Assembly: GCF_008801925.2 (NCBI RefSeq)
Contig: NZ_CP062803.1
Location: forward strand, 1,736,001-1,800,000
Length of the DNA stretch: 64,000 nucleotides
Direction of reading: 5' to 3'
Source: Cupriavidus basilensis
GTDB lineage: Bacteria > Pseudomonadota > Gammaproteobacteria > Burkholderiales > Burkholderiaceae
Within the stretch, counting starts at the first letter, position 1. The number at the start of each line of letters is the position of its first letter. Positions 44,017-52,775 of the stretch are shown in pieces. Both the position numbers and the translations under genes were made by a program. A model generated the notes under the pieces. That model did no database searches and was not told the DNA's origin. It was given only the letters and a program-made list of their open reading frames with translations.

Positions 44017-44156
44017 GTGGGGCGGTTCCTGATTGACTGGCTAGGATCAGGGGACAGTGTAGCGGCATCGCACGGTTATGCCACCAAGGGAAAGCGAGAC
44101 GGTAAGCCGTTGGCGGGGCCGTCCCGCACTTGCGGGCAGGACGGTTGTGGCGGTGA

Positions 44157-45590
44157 TTACTGGTTGGAGGTCGTTTTGTTCATCGCAGCGAATTGCTGGG
44201 TGAGGTAGGTTTTGGTGGAGTTCATCCGGGTCATCATCAGGTCAAGCTGCTGGAACTGCGCGCGATAGCGTGCCATCGTGGCATCGATCCCCGCTGAGGT
44301 GCGGGTGTAGGTGCTGTCGAGGTTCTTCAGGTTGGTGTTGATGCCTTCGGTGGCCGTCGTCAGCGCGCCTTTTGCAGCGCTGAACGATTTCACCATGTCC
44401 GCCAGTTGATTGCCATAGCCGGACTTGCCATCGGTACCGCTGAACAGCTGTGCCACGCCGGTCCGGTTGGTGGTGAGCGCCTTGTTCAGCTTGGCGGTGT
44501 CGAGCCCCATGGAGCCGTCGGCCTTGAACGAGATCCCGATCTGGGTCAGGTTGACCAGGCTCGAGTCGCTGGTGCCGGTCTGCGGCGTGTTGAACACGGA
44601 ACGCAACTGGTTCTGGATCGTGCGCAGCGTAGCGTCGCCCAGCAGCGGCGACTGCGTGCCCTTGTTGGTCTTGTCGAAGGCTGACAGCTTCGCGGCGGTG
44701 CTCTGCAGCGTGTTGTAGGCCGTGACAAAGCTCTGTACGGCGGAAGCCATCGTCCCGGTGTCGGTGACGGCGGTCACCGTGCTGTCGCCCTTGCTCAGCA
44801 GGTTCAGCGTCAGGCCCGGCGCGGCGCCCTGCACCGAGTTGGTCGGGCTGCTTACGTCGATGCCGTTGATGTTCAGCTTGGCATCGAGGGCCTCGATGTT
44901 CTGCTTCATCGCCTTGGTGCCGGCCGGGTCATACGCCAGCAAGCCGGCAATGGTGCTGGGGTCGCCGGCGCCGTTGCTGTCCACGGAGATGCGCATGCTG
45001 GACTTGGCGCCCGTGGTGTTGGACGTCAGCACCATGCGGTACGGTGTGCTGCCGCCATCGTTGACGATGCTCGCGGTCACGCCGGCATTGGACGCATTGA
45101 TCGCATCGCGGATGCCGGTCAGCGTGTTGTTGGTGCCGTTGATGTTGATCGAGGCGGACTTGGCGGTGCCGGGCGTAAAGACGGCGCCCTCGGTGGTCCC
45201 GAATTCGATCGTGATCTTGGCGCTGCCCAGCAACTGGCCCGTGCTGTCGGTGATGCCGTTGGACACCAGCGTCTGCGACTGCGCCAGCTGCGACACCTTG
45301 ACCGCATAGCTGCCTGCCAGCGCGGACTTGTCCGCCACGACGCCCAGCACGCCGGTGTTGCTGGATGTGGTGGTGCTGCTGTTGTACAGGCTTGCCGTGC
45401 CAAGCGCGCTGGCGGCATTCTGGAACGAAGCCAGCGCCCCTTGCAGCAGACCATAAGCGGAGAGCTTGGTGGTGTGGACGGTGGCCTTCTTGGTCAGGGC
45501 GGTGAGCTTGGTCTCTTCCGCCTTTTGCAGATTGTCCAGCAAGGTGCTCAGGTCTAGCTGGGACCCGACTCCTATCGAGGAAATAGCCAT
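44157..45590 (-). CDS. fliD: Flagellar filament cap protein FliD
   Basis: A 477-residue hook-associated protein 2. The N-terminus MAISSIGVGSQLDLSTLLDNL and coiled-coil LQKAEETKLTALTKKA, the central beta-rich domains, and the C-terminal heptad region (RYRAQFQQLDLMMTRMNSTKTYL) all match FliD. It caps the growing filament so that flagellin can fold. No other flagellar gene is within this window, so it appears as an orphan here; fliS or flagellin may lie elsewhere. A conserved CCGTCC/GGACGG hairpin (44119-44144) follows the gene, without a T-run. No sigma-28 box is visible upstream. Confidence 0.93.
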   Translation of the reverse strand: MAISSIGVGSQLDLSTLLDNLQKAEETKLTALTKKATVHTTKLSAYGLLQGALASFQNAASALGTASLYNSSTTTSSNTGVLGVVADKSALAGSYAVKVSQLAQSQTLVSNGITDSTGQLLGSAKITIEFGTTEGAVFTPGTAKSASININGTNNTLTGIRDAINASNAGVTASIVNDGGSTPYRMVLTSNTTGAKSSMRISVDSNGAGDPSTIAGLLAYDPAGTKAMKQNIEALDAKLNINGIDVSSPTNSVQGAAPGLTLNLLSKGDSTVTAVTDTGTMASAVQSFVTAYNTLQSTAAKLSAFDKTNKGTQSPLLGDATLRTIQNQLRSVFNTPQTGTSDSSLVNLTQIGISFKADGSMGLDTAKLNKALTTNRTGVAQLFSGTDGKSGYGNQLADMVKSFSAAKGALTTATEGINTNLKNLDSTYTRTSAGIDATMARYRAQFQQLDLMMTRMNSTKTYLTQQFAAMNKTTSNQ

Positions 45591-46197
45591 GGTTGCAATC
45601 CCTTAATTGCATGTTGGAGGAGGCCGGCCCGCCGAAGCGGCCCGGCTGGTCAGGAGAGCCAGTTGCGCGCGGATGATACGGCCGTCACGCAGGGCTTCCT
45701 CGGGCGAGGTACTGATCGATGGCGTCGCCATAGGCGTGCGCTGTATTGCGACAAGCCGCTGGTTCCTGGCAGGAAATCCGGTGCCCGTGGCCTGGCTGTC
45801 GCGTCGCCCTTGATGTTGTCGACACGAGGGTAGATACGGATACGCCTGGGCAGCCGTGGGACGCCACTGGCCATTAAGATGCTGCTGATTTCACCCCGGC
45901 TCGCTGATCTGTCGGCTGTGGGCGCCGATCTTGTCCTCGTTTCGCGCTGAAGATGTGCGCATCGATCGAAAACCAGGGGGTAATCCCGATCGTGTGCTTC
46001 ACTCTTCACGCTCAAGATCGTAGCGGCGTGGGCCTGGGGCCAATTGAGTGAATAAGGGGTGAAAGTCCGCGCATATCGTTTGGGTCGGCGCCGCGCAGGG
46101 CGTTTCGCCAACCGCAGCGAAACCTATCGACGAGCCTGCAAAAAAATGCACTGCGGGACCGTCCATTTGCCATCAAGTTTGAGAGGGAGATGCCGAT
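45591..46197. other. 607-bp gap without a recognisable gene
   Basis: It holds the fliD leader (minus-strand AAGGGA before the ATG) and the ribosome-binding site of the following small gene. A 68-codon plus-strand frame at 45607-45813 has Arg-rich shadow composition and no ribosome-binding site, so it is not called. I see no RNA gene, terminator with T-run or mobile element. Confidence 0.6.
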
Positions 46198-46461
46198 ATG
46201 GACCGCAAGGGTTTGCTCGACGCAGCGACGGTACTGGAAGACCTGGCCGCCGGCTTGCAGCCGGACGCGGTGCGCCTGGCGGCGGGCGCGCAGGCGCTGG
46301 AGGCCATGCACGCCGACCACCCCTCATGGCGCGACATGACCGACGCCGCATTCGGCCTGCAGGCGCTGGCCGCGGGCGGCGCGCTGGGCCCGGACGCGAA
46401 GGGGCGCGCACGCGCGGCCCGCCTGGCTGAGGTCGTGCGCAGCCTGGTCGATCCTTTGTAG
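46198..46461 (+). CDS. Small alpha-helical protein of unknown function (87 residues)
   Basis: An 87-residue, Ala/Leu-rich acidic protein starting MDRKGLLDAATVLEDLAAGL, with AGGGAG 8 bp before the ATG. Two or three helices are likely; there is no signal peptide or membrane span. No family is recognised. It is isolated between fliD and the DUF4126 gene, which converges on it. Confidence 0.55.
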   Translation: MDRKGLLDAATVLEDLAAGLQPDAVRLAAGAQALEAMHADHPSWRDMTDAAFGLQALAAGGALGPDAKGRARAARLAEVVRSLVDPL

Positions 46462-46599
46462 GGCCAACTGGCGACGGTGCCTGAGAGGCTGTTTCAAGAT
46501 GAAACGAAACGGTATTGCCCAGGCGCGCGGCCTCAGGCAGTGCAAGTGGATTGGCCAAGGCCGCGCAACGACGCCAGCATCTTTTGGAAATGATGGTCT

Positions 46600-47064
46600 C
46601 TAAGCCAGCGACAGGACGATGGCCGCCGCGCCAATGACGGCAACCAGATCCTCGATGACCGCCGCCGGCAGGCCCCTGCCGAATATCGCCGCAAGGCGCG
46701 CGCGCACAGCCGCGCCGCCGAGCGTGCCGATCGCCGCGCCCATGGCGCCAAGAATGCCCCCTCCCACCAGCATGCCGCCACCCGCCCCGATCGTGGCCCC
46801 GCACAGCGCCCCCGAGAGAATACGCGCGCTGAACTGTGGCGGCACTCTGCGGCTTGGCGTGCCGGGCAGCTTGTCGGTGATGAGCTCCACCGCGGCCAGC
46901 ACGCTGAAGACCCAGGGCGTGAACCGATAGCCCATGAAGGCAAGCCAGCTGCCCGACAGGTCCAGCAAGCCCGCGTGGACCGCCCAGCTGACGGCGGCAG
47001 GCGCCGTCATGGCGCGCAGGCCAGCCACGATGCCGATAAAAAGCGAGAGCACGTACAGGGTCAT
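46600..47064 (-). CDS. DUF4126-type membrane protein
   Basis: A 154-residue integral membrane protein with about four hydrophobic segments. The start region MTLYVLSLFIGIVAGLRAMTAPAAVSW and the central VELITDKLPGTPSR fit DUF4126 proteins, followed by a glycine-rich SGALCGATIGAGGGMLVGGGILGAMGAAIGT. Function is unknown for the family. The ATG at 47064 was preferred; an alternative start five codons upstream exists. Confidence 0.78.
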   Translation of the reverse strand: MTLYVLSLFIGIVAGLRAMTAPAAVSWAVHAGLLDLSGSWLAFMGYRFTPWVFSVLAAVELITDKLPGTPSRRVPPQFSARILSGALCGATIGAGGGMLVGGGILGAMGAAIGTLGGAAVRARLAAIFGRGLPAAVIEDLVAVIGAAAIVLSLA

Positions 47065-47216
47065 GGCGTCTGTCCTCAATCAAGGCTGACAACGGTGACA
47101 TGGCTGACGCGGTGAGCTTAAGGCCGTGCCGTGCGCGGGCACGTGCGCTAACCCACATGGCGAAGCAAGCGGCCGAGTGAGGGGGCGCGCGCCAGGACCT
47201 TGGCCCAGCGCTGGAG

Positions 47217-47663
47217 CTACAGCATCGCCTCCACCTGCGCTAGCAGCTTGCCCAGCGCGCGCTCCATCACCGCGCGCTCCTTGGGGGAAAGCGCGGACAC
47301 CAGCGTCTCGTGGCGGCTGGCGGCGATCCGCATGATCTTCTCAAACAGCGGTTTGCCCTCGGCGGACAGCGAGATCAGCACCGCGCGGCCGTCGGTGGGG
47401 GATGGCTCGCGCCTGACCAGGCCTTGCTTGATGAGGTGATCGGCCGCGCGGCTGGCCTGGCTTTTGTCCAGGTTGGCGAAGCGCGCAAGGTCGATGACCA
47501 GGAAGGGGCCGAACTCGCCGATGGCGGCGAGCGTCCTGGCTTCGCTGAGCGACAGGCCCAGCGTTTCCGAATAGGCCTGCGCGATGCCGCGGTCGAACTG
47601 CTTGACGATACGGTGCAGGCGGTACGTGGCGAAGTCGGAGAGGGAGAGCTTGGGGTTTGTCAT
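47217..47663 (-). CDS. MarR-family transcriptional regulator
   Basis: A 148-residue MarR protein with a winged helix: LSLSEARTLAAIGEFGP, ARFANLDKSQASRAADHLIKQGLV (recognition helix) and the wing EPSPTDGRAVLISLSAEG. Its ATG overlaps the DUF2783 stop (4 bp), so it is the last gene of the FAD-hydroxylase-DUF2783-marR operon. It probably binds the two matching palindromes in front of the hydroxylase gene and responds to an aromatic substrate. Confidence 0.92.
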   Translation of the reverse strand: MTNPKLSLSDFATYRLHRIVKQFDRGIAQAYSETLGLSLSEARTLAAIGEFGPFLVIDLARFANLDKSQASRAADHLIKQGLVRREPSPTDGRAVLISLSAEGKPLFEKIMRIAASRHETLVSALSPKERAVMERALGKLLAQVEAML

Positions 47664-47884
47664 GACGCGCGGCCCGCCGTGTTGTCCGTCTGCGTTGCTT
47701 CGAAGCTGCGCGAGACCTCATCGAGCAATCGCGTCGCATCGGCAAAGCCGGCATGGCGGCTGAGCGCCAGCAGCGCCACGCGGGCCAGGTAGAGCGGCGT
47801 GTTGTGCTCTCCGAGCGCGGTCATGCGGTAGCACATCGCCGTGTAGATTTCATCGAGCTCGGTCGGGCTCATGGTCGTTTGCAT
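47660..47884 (-). CDS. DUF2783-like small protein
   Basis: A 74-residue soluble protein: SPTELDEIYTAMCYRMTALGE, then PLYLARVALLALSRHAG. This matches the short DUF2783 family, which I recall beside FAD hydroxylases of aromatic pathways; its role is unknown. It begins 13 bp after the hydroxylase and overlaps marR by 4 bp. Confidence 0.72.
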   Translation of the reverse strand: MQTTMSPTELDEIYTAMCYRMTALGEHNTPLYLARVALLALSRHAGFADATRLLDEVSRSFEATQTDNTAGRAS

Positions 47885-47897
47885 TTTGTTCTCCCGC

Positions 47898-49556
47898 TTA
47901 GTCGATCTGCATGGCAAGGGCGATGGCGTTGCGCACATCGCCGGCGCGGGCCTGGCGCCAGCGGCCGCTGACGTAGCCATCCGGGCGGACCAGGTACAGC
48001 GTGCCGTCGACGGCGTCCAGCGCGCGCCGCACGGCATCCTGTGGATCGGCCAGCCGTCCCGCTGCGGGTGCCGTGCCCGCAATCAGGTGGCAATCCAGTT
48101 CGAGGCCGCTGTCGCAAAGCTGGCGCAGCCCGGGCACCGCGTCGTCCAGATCCTGGCCGGCGCCGGCGAAACAAAACGCTGTGAAGCCTTTGCCGATGCA
48201 GCGGACCAGCGAAGCCGGCGTGCCGTGCGGGCCGACCAGCGGCATGTCAGGCAGCGTGGCGCCCGGCGCCGGACCGGCCTTGAAGGCAGGGTCGTCCGTC
48301 ACGGCAATGGGCGAGTCGGCAAAGACCGCCGGACTGGTCTGGCGCGGGTTGATCAGCGAGCGCAGTTCCGCGTGCGCCGCCGATAGCCCCAGCACGGCTT
48401 CACGCATCAAGGCAAAGGCAGGCGAGGGCGGGGCCATGAACTCCGTGCTCTTCGCGCCGAAGCGCATGTTCTCGCGCGCCGCCGCCACGCGCTCCGTGGA
48501 GTAGGAAGTCAGCAAGCCGGGGGAGGCCTTGCCGCGCACGGCAAGCGCGAGCTTCCAGGCGAGGTTGAAGGCATCGTCGAAGCCGCTGTTCAGGCCGCGC
48601 ACGCCAAAGATGGGCACCAGGTGCGCGGCGTCGCCGGCAAAGAGCGCGCGGCCGTGCACGTAGCTATCCAGCGTGAGGCACTTCGCGTTGTAGATCGAGA
48701 TCCACAGCGGCTCCCAAGGCGCGGTCACGCCCATCATCTTGAGGTGGCTCGCTACGCGAGGCAGCACATTCTCCGGCTTGACGGCCTGCTCCGCATCCTC
48801 GTGCTCGCCGACCTGGTAGTCGATGCGCCACACCTGGTCTGGCTGCTGGTGCAGCAAGATGGTGGAGCCGGGGTTGGACGGCGGATCGAACCATGCCAGC
48901 CGCTCGACCTCACGCGGGGCGTCGATAGCGATATCCACGATGACGTAGCGGCCCTCGTACTGCATGCCGCGCAACGACAAGCCTAGCGCATCGCGCACGG
49001 CGCTGCGGCCGCCGTCGGCTGCCACCAGCCAGTCCGCGCGCACCGTGTAGGCACGGTCGCCCGCGGCTACCGCCAGCGTCACGCCGTTGCTGTCTTGCGT
49101 GACGGCGGTAACGCGGTTCTGCCAGCGGATTTCGATCAGGTCCGGGTAGCGCGCGATGGCGTCGAGCAGGTATTGCTCGATGTAGTACTGCTGGATATTG
49201 ACCATGGGCGCAAAGGCCTGCCCGGGCTCATGCGGCATGGTGAAGTGCAGCACCTCCTCGTTGCGGTAGTAGCTGCGGCCGCCCGTCCAGGCGAGGCCTT
49301 TGTCCAGGACCGGGGCGGCAACCCCGAGCGCGTCGAGGATTTCGAGTGAGCGCCGGGAGATGCAGATGGCCCGGCTGCCTTCACAGGTGCCGTCGTCCGC
49401 TTCCAGCACCACGCTGGGAATGCCGTGGCGGGCCAGGGCCAGCGCGACCGCCAGCCCGACTGGCCCGCCGCCGGCGATGACGACCTGGCGCGGGGCATCC
49501 ATGCCGCCGGGGTGCAGCACCGGCAAGGATGCGGCGTGGACTTCGCGCTGGTACAT
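47898..49556 (-). CDS. FAD-dependent aromatic hydroxylase (MhpA/PheA type)
   Basis: A 552-residue class-A flavoprotein monooxygenase. The FAD motif VVIAGGGPVGLAVALALARHG begins at about residue 25. WLVAADGGRSAVRDALGL and ALFAGDAAHLVPIFGVRGLN give the second and third FAD motifs. A thioredoxin-like C-terminal domain (about 420-550) is as in MhpA and phenol hydroxylases. It uses NAD(P)H and oxygen to hydroxylate an aromatic acid or phenol. AGGAGA lies 5 bp before the ATG; the open frame upstream crosses the operators. A LigB-type ring-cleaving dioxygenase lies 1.3 kb away, consistent with one pathway. Confidence 0.9.
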   Translation of the reverse strand: MYQREVHAASLPVLHPGGMDAPRQVVIAGGGPVGLAVALALARHGIPSVVLEADDGTCEGSRAICISRRSLEILDALGVAAPVLDKGLAWTGGRSYYRNEEVLHFTMPHEPGQAFAPMVNIQQYYIEQYLLDAIARYPDLIEIRWQNRVTAVTQDSNGVTLAVAAGDRAYTVRADWLVAADGGRSAVRDALGLSLRGMQYEGRYVIVDIAIDAPREVERLAWFDPPSNPGSTILLHQQPDQVWRIDYQVGEHEDAEQAVKPENVLPRVASHLKMMGVTAPWEPLWISIYNAKCLTLDSYVHGRALFAGDAAHLVPIFGVRGLNSGFDDAFNLAWKLALAVRGKASPGLLTSYSTERVAAARENMRFGAKSTEFMAPPSPAFALMREAVLGLSAAHAELRSLINPRQTSPAVFADSPIAVTDDPAFKAGPAPGATLPDMPLVGPHGTPASLVRCIGKGFTAFCFAGAGQDLDDAVPGLRQLCDSGLELDCHLIAGTAPAAGRLADPQDAVRRALDAVDGTLYLVRPDGYVSGRWRQARAGDVRNAIALAMQID

Positions 49557-49566
49557 GTCTTGTCTC

Positions 49567-49622
49567 CTGGTTGTGTGCGCAACCAGTTCAAGATAGTCCA
49601 ATTTGGTTGCGTGCGCAACCAG
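49567..49622 (-). promoter_or_regulatory. Paired MarR-type operators before the FAD hydroxylase
   Basis: CTGGTTG-N6-CAACCAG (49567-49586) and TTGGTTG-N6-CAACCAG (49603-49622), both with GTGCG in the spacer and 36 bp apart. They occupy the region just upstream of the hydroxylase ribosome-binding site. Confidence 0.8.
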
Positions 49623-49637
49623 ATTGCCGTGCTCCGA

Positions 49638-50063
49638 TCAGAATTCCACCATCGCAAAGTCTTCCTTGCCAACGTCGCACAGCGGGCAGCGCCAGTCGTC
49701 GGGGATGTCTTCCCAGCGGGTGCCGGGCGCGATGCCGTCTTCCGGCAGGCCCGCGGCTTCGTCATAGACCCAGCCACAGATGATGCACACCCATTGCTTG
49801 AACGCATCGGTGGCGGCGGATGCGGCCTTTGCCGCGATGGGGGCCTCCGGCTGCGCGGCGGCCTTCTCTTGTTCCGGCTCGTCCAGGCTGAAGACAAGCG
49901 GCGCCGCCGTGGCTTCGCTGCCGGGCGCCAGGCGCGCCTGCAGCAGGGCAAGCAGCGCCTGCGCCTCTTCCGTGGCCAGGTCGATCCAGTACGGATCGCC
50001 CGCGCCGTCGTTCAGGCGCTTCGGGGAAAACTGGATCTCTACTGCGGTGCCTTTCTTGTACAT
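49638..50063 (-). CDS. Rubredoxin with an N-terminal extension
   Basis: A 141-residue protein. The last about 50 residues are a rubredoxin: [19 protein letters not shown], then [20 protein letters not shown], giving two CxxC iron sites. The first about 75 residues form an extra domain ([17 protein letters not shown], then [21 protein letters not shown]) joined by an Ala/Glu-rich linker. Typical rubredoxins are about 55 residues. It probably passes electrons to an oxygenase or reductase. It lies between the hydroxylase promoter and the esterase gene. Confidence 0.88.
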   Translation of the reverse strand: MYKKGTAVEIQFSPKRLNDGAGDPYWIDLATEEAQALLALLQARLAPGSEATAAPLVFSLDEPEQEKAAAQPEAPIAAKAASAATDAFKQWVCIICGWVYDEAAGLPEDGIAPGTRWEDIPDDWRCPLCDVGKEDFAMVEF

Positions 50064-50122
50064 GCGATCAGGGGGCGGAGTATCGGGGTAGCGGGGTTTT
50101 TGGTGTTTGTGCAGGGTAAGGA

Positions 50123-50827
50123 TTAGACAGGAAAAAGCACGCTGGTGAGCCATTGCTCGAAATCGGCTACCACGTCGGCGGTCAGCTCATGGCCAATGGG
50201 GTAGCGCCGCGACCGATGCGGCACGCCCAGCGCGTCCAGCCACTGGTCCGCGCGCTCGGCCCACGCGACGGGCAGCTTGTTGTCGAGTTCGCCGTGCGCG
50301 ATAAAGGCCGATAGCCCGGCAAGCGCCTCGGGCGGGGCGAGGTGCGGCTCGATCTCCGGCAGGATGCGCCCGCTCAGCACCGCAAAGCCGGCCACGTCGG
50401 CTGGCGCGCTCAGGCCCACGCTGGCGCTGAGGATGCCGCCCTGGCTGAAGCCGGCGATCACCGTGCGCGCGGGCAGGGCGCCATCCTGCGCATGGAGGGC
50501 ACGGACGAAGGCAATCAGCTGCTGCCGGCTGCGCTCCGCCTGGGCTGCGTTGATGGCGGGCGCGCCACCGGCGAAGCTGACCTCGAAAAAGCCATGCTGG
50601 CCGGGACCGAAGGTGAGCGGGCCTTGCACCAGCACCACTTCCACGCGCGGGTCGATACGCATGGCCACCGGCGCGAGGCTGGTCTCGTTGCTGCCTACGC
50701 CGTGCAGCAGCAGGAGCCGCGCCGCAGGCGCTGCGGCCGCAGCCTCTGACGCCTTTCGCAAGCGATAGCGCAGGCCGGTCGCCGGGTCTTCGGCCAGCGG
50801 GCCGATTTCATTGCGGGTGGTGTTCAT
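50123..50827 (-). CDS. Alpha/beta-hydrolase, phospholipase/carboxylesterase family
   Basis: A 234-residue esterase. The oxyanion [11 protein letters not shown], nucleophile elbow GFSQGG, Asp in [10 protein letters not shown] and His in [11 protein letters not shown] form the catalytic set of the carboxylesterase/YpfH group. No signal peptide. It starts at MNTTRNE, 52 bp after the LigB-type dioxygenase gene, and probably belongs to the same transcript. The substrate may be a ring-cleavage product ester, but this is not shown. Confidence 0.85.
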   Translation of the reverse strand: MNTTRNEIGPLAEDPATGLRYRLRKASEAAAAAPAARLLLLHGVGSNETSLAPVAMRIDPRVEVVLVQGPLTFGPGQHGFFEVSFAGGAPAINAAQAERSRQQLIAFVRALHAQDGALPARTVIAGFSQGGILSASVGLSAPADVAGFAVLSGRILPEIEPHLAPPEALAGLSAFIAHGELDNKLPVAWAERADQWLDALGVPHRSRRYPIGHELTADVVADFEQWLTSVLFPV

Positions 50828-50879
50828 ATCGTCTCGCGTGGCTGTGAGCAAGGGATCAGGGAAGGGATCAGGCAGGGGA

Positions 50880-51710
50880 TTACGCCGCAATGGGCTGCGC
50901 GGCTAGCGGCCGGAATTGGCCGAGCACATACGATTCCATCGACAAGATCCCGTAGGTGATGCCGCCGTCGATCACCGCCATCGGCTCGCCCACCCCGGCC
51001 GCGCCGATGGCCACCAGCAGCGGCAGGAAGTGCTCGTCGGTCGGGTGCGCGCGCTCCGCGTGCGGGGCCAGACGGCGGTAATCGATCAGTGGCTGCAGGT
51101 CGCCGGTGCGCATGGCGCTGCGCACCGCCTCGCGCACCCACTGCGTGAATGCCGCCACGTAAGGGGCATCGCCGCCGCCATGGCCGCGGAATTCATGGAG
51201 GTTGTGCGTCATGCTGCCGGAGGCGACGATCAGCACGCCCTGCTCGCGCAGCGGCGCCAGCGCACGGCCCAGCGCCAGCGCGCCGGCCGGGTCCAGCGGC
51301 TGCGGCAGCGACACCTGGAACACCGGCACCTGCGCATCGGGATACAGGTGGCGGATCGGCACCCAGGCACCGTGATCCAGGCCGCGCCGCGGATCCAGCC
51401 CGGCGTTGAACCCGGCCTGCGCCAGCAGCGCCACCGTGCGCTCGGCCAACGCCGGATGCCCGGCCGCCGGGTAGCGGATCTCGTACAGGGCACGCGGGAA
51501 GCCGCCGAAATCGTGGATGGTCTCGGGCTGCGTGCTTGCCGTCACGCGCACGCCGCCGCGTGTTTCCCAGTGGGGCGAGACCACCAGCACCGCCTTGGGC
51601 ACCGGCAGCGCGCGCCCCAGCGCGGTGAGCTGCGGGCCGGCCAGGCCAGGCTCGATGGCGAAGGTGGGCGCGCCATGGGAGACAAAGAGGACGGGCAGTG
51701 CGGTAGACAT
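50880..51710 (-). CDS. LigB-type (DODA) extradiol ring-opening dioxygenase
   Basis: A 276-residue class-III extradiol dioxygenase homologue. It has the metal-binding/active-site His residues in LFVSHGAPTF, VSPHWET, GLDHGAWVPIRHLYP and VASGSMTHNLHEF. The family, which includes YgiD and plant DOPA dioxygenase, opens catechol rings. GGAG lies 8 bp before the start MSTALPV. It is divergent from a LysR gene with inverted repeats between. Confidence 0.9.
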   Translation of the reverse strand: MSTALPVLFVSHGAPTFAIEPGLAGPQLTALGRALPVPKAVLVVSPHWETRGGVRVTASTQPETIHDFGGFPRALYEIRYPAAGHPALAERTVALLAQAGFNAGLDPRRGLDHGAWVPIRHLYPDAQVPVFQVSLPQPLDPAGALALGRALAPLREQGVLIVASGSMTHNLHEFRGHGGGDAPYVAAFTQWVREAVRSAMRTGDLQPLIDYRRLAPHAERAHPTDEHFLPLLVAIGAAGVGEPMAVIDGGITYGILSMESYVLGQFRPLAAQPIAA

Positions 51711-51770
51711 CTCGGAATCTCCGGTCGCCACGGCAAAACCCGCGGCGTGCAACGACATAGGAATCTTGCT

Positions 51771-51845
51771 AGTTTATTGATTCATGTCGCGGCAATAAAC
51801 TGCCATTCGTGTGATATATAGTCCCGATTATCGAGACAATAAACC
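51771..51845. promoter_or_regulatory. LysR/dioxygenase divergent control region
   Basis: AGTTTATTG (51771-51779) and its inverted copy CAATAAACT (51793-51801), and a third half CAATAAACC (51837-51845). Between them is GTCCCGATTATCGAGAC (51821-51837), an imperfect palindrome with the T-N11-A form of LysR sites (ATCG arms). Confidence 0.6.
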
Positions 51846-51862
51846 GGAGCCCAGGCAACCCC

Positions 51863-52759
51863 GTGGACCGTGCCCTGGAAATGACCGTATTCACCGCCGT
51901 GGTCGACGCCGGCAGCTTTGTCGGCGCGGTCGAGGGCCTGCGCATGTCCAAGGCCGCCGTCTCGCGCCATGTGGATGCACTGGAACAGCGCCTGGGCGTG
52001 CGCCTGCTGCAGCGCACCACGCGCCGGCTGTCGCTGACCGAGGAGGGGCGCATTTTCTACCAGCGCGCGCGCGAAGTGCTGGCGGCGCTGGATGATGCCG
52101 AATCCGAGATCACGTCCCGCACGCAGGAGCCCAGCGGGCTGATCCGCATCAACGTGCCGCTCACGTTTGGCATCCTTCACCTCGCGCCGCTCTGGAGCGC
52201 TTTCATGGCGGCGTATCCGCAGGTTGATCTCGATATCACCCTCAATGACCGCGTGGTGGACCTGGTCGACGAAGGCTACGACCTTGCCGTGCGCATTGGC
52301 GACATGCCAAGCTCCGCACTGATCAGCCGCAAACTGGTCGCAACCCGCATGGTGCTATGCGCGTCGCCTGGCTATTTGGCGCAGCACGGCGTGCCAACCC
52401 ATCCGCATGAACTGGCCGCGCACCGCGTGCTGGCCTACACCAACTGGTCCGGGCGCGACGAATGGCAGTTCGATGGCCCGCACGGCAAGGTCAGCGTGAG
52501 CACCCGCGCCCGCGTGTACGCCAACAATGGCGACACGTGCCGCGCCATTGCGCTGGCGCATGGCGGCATCATGCTGCAGCCGAGCTTCATGCTCCAGGAC
52601 GACTTGCGGCGCGGTGACCTGGTTGAACTGATGCCCGAGTTCCGCGCGATCGAGATCGGCGTCTACGCCGTGTATCCGACGCGCAAGCAGCTGCCGCTCA
52701 AGGTGCGCCGGCTGGTGGATTTCCTGGTGGAGGCGTTTCGGGATGTGTCTTGGGGCTAG
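51863..52759 (+). CDS. LysR-family transcriptional regulator
   Basis: A 298-residue LysR protein. The N-terminal helix-turn-helix is in MTVFTAVVDAGSFVGAVEGLRMSKAAVSRHVDALEQRLG, followed by LLQRTTRRLSLTEEG. The C-terminal periplasmic-binding-like effector domain contains SGLIRINVPLTFG. The start is a GTG (MDRALEM) 11 bp after CCGGAGC. It is divergent from the LigB-type dioxygenase gene and is its likely regulator. Confidence 0.92.
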   Translation: MDRALEMTVFTAVVDAGSFVGAVEGLRMSKAAVSRHVDALEQRLGVRLLQRTTRRLSLTEEGRIFYQRAREVLAALDDAESEITSRTQEPSGLIRINVPLTFGILHLAPLWSAFMAAYPQVDLDITLNDRVVDLVDEGYDLAVRIGDMPSSALISRKLVATRMVLCASPGYLAQHGVPTHPHELAAHRVLAYTNWSGRDEWQFDGPHGKVSVSTRARVYANNGDTCRAIALAHGGIMLQPSFMLQDDLRRGDLVELMPEFRAIEIGVYAVYPTRKQLPLKVRRLVDFLVEAFRDVSWG

Positions 52760-52775
52760 GGGGCACCCATCGCCT

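Noticed and set aside
44119..44144. Hairpin downstream of fliD as a terminator
   Set aside because: Stem is interrupted and no T-run follows on the fliD strand.
45607..45813. A 68-codon frame after fliD
   Set aside because: No ribosome-binding site, Arg-rich shadow-like composition and no motif.
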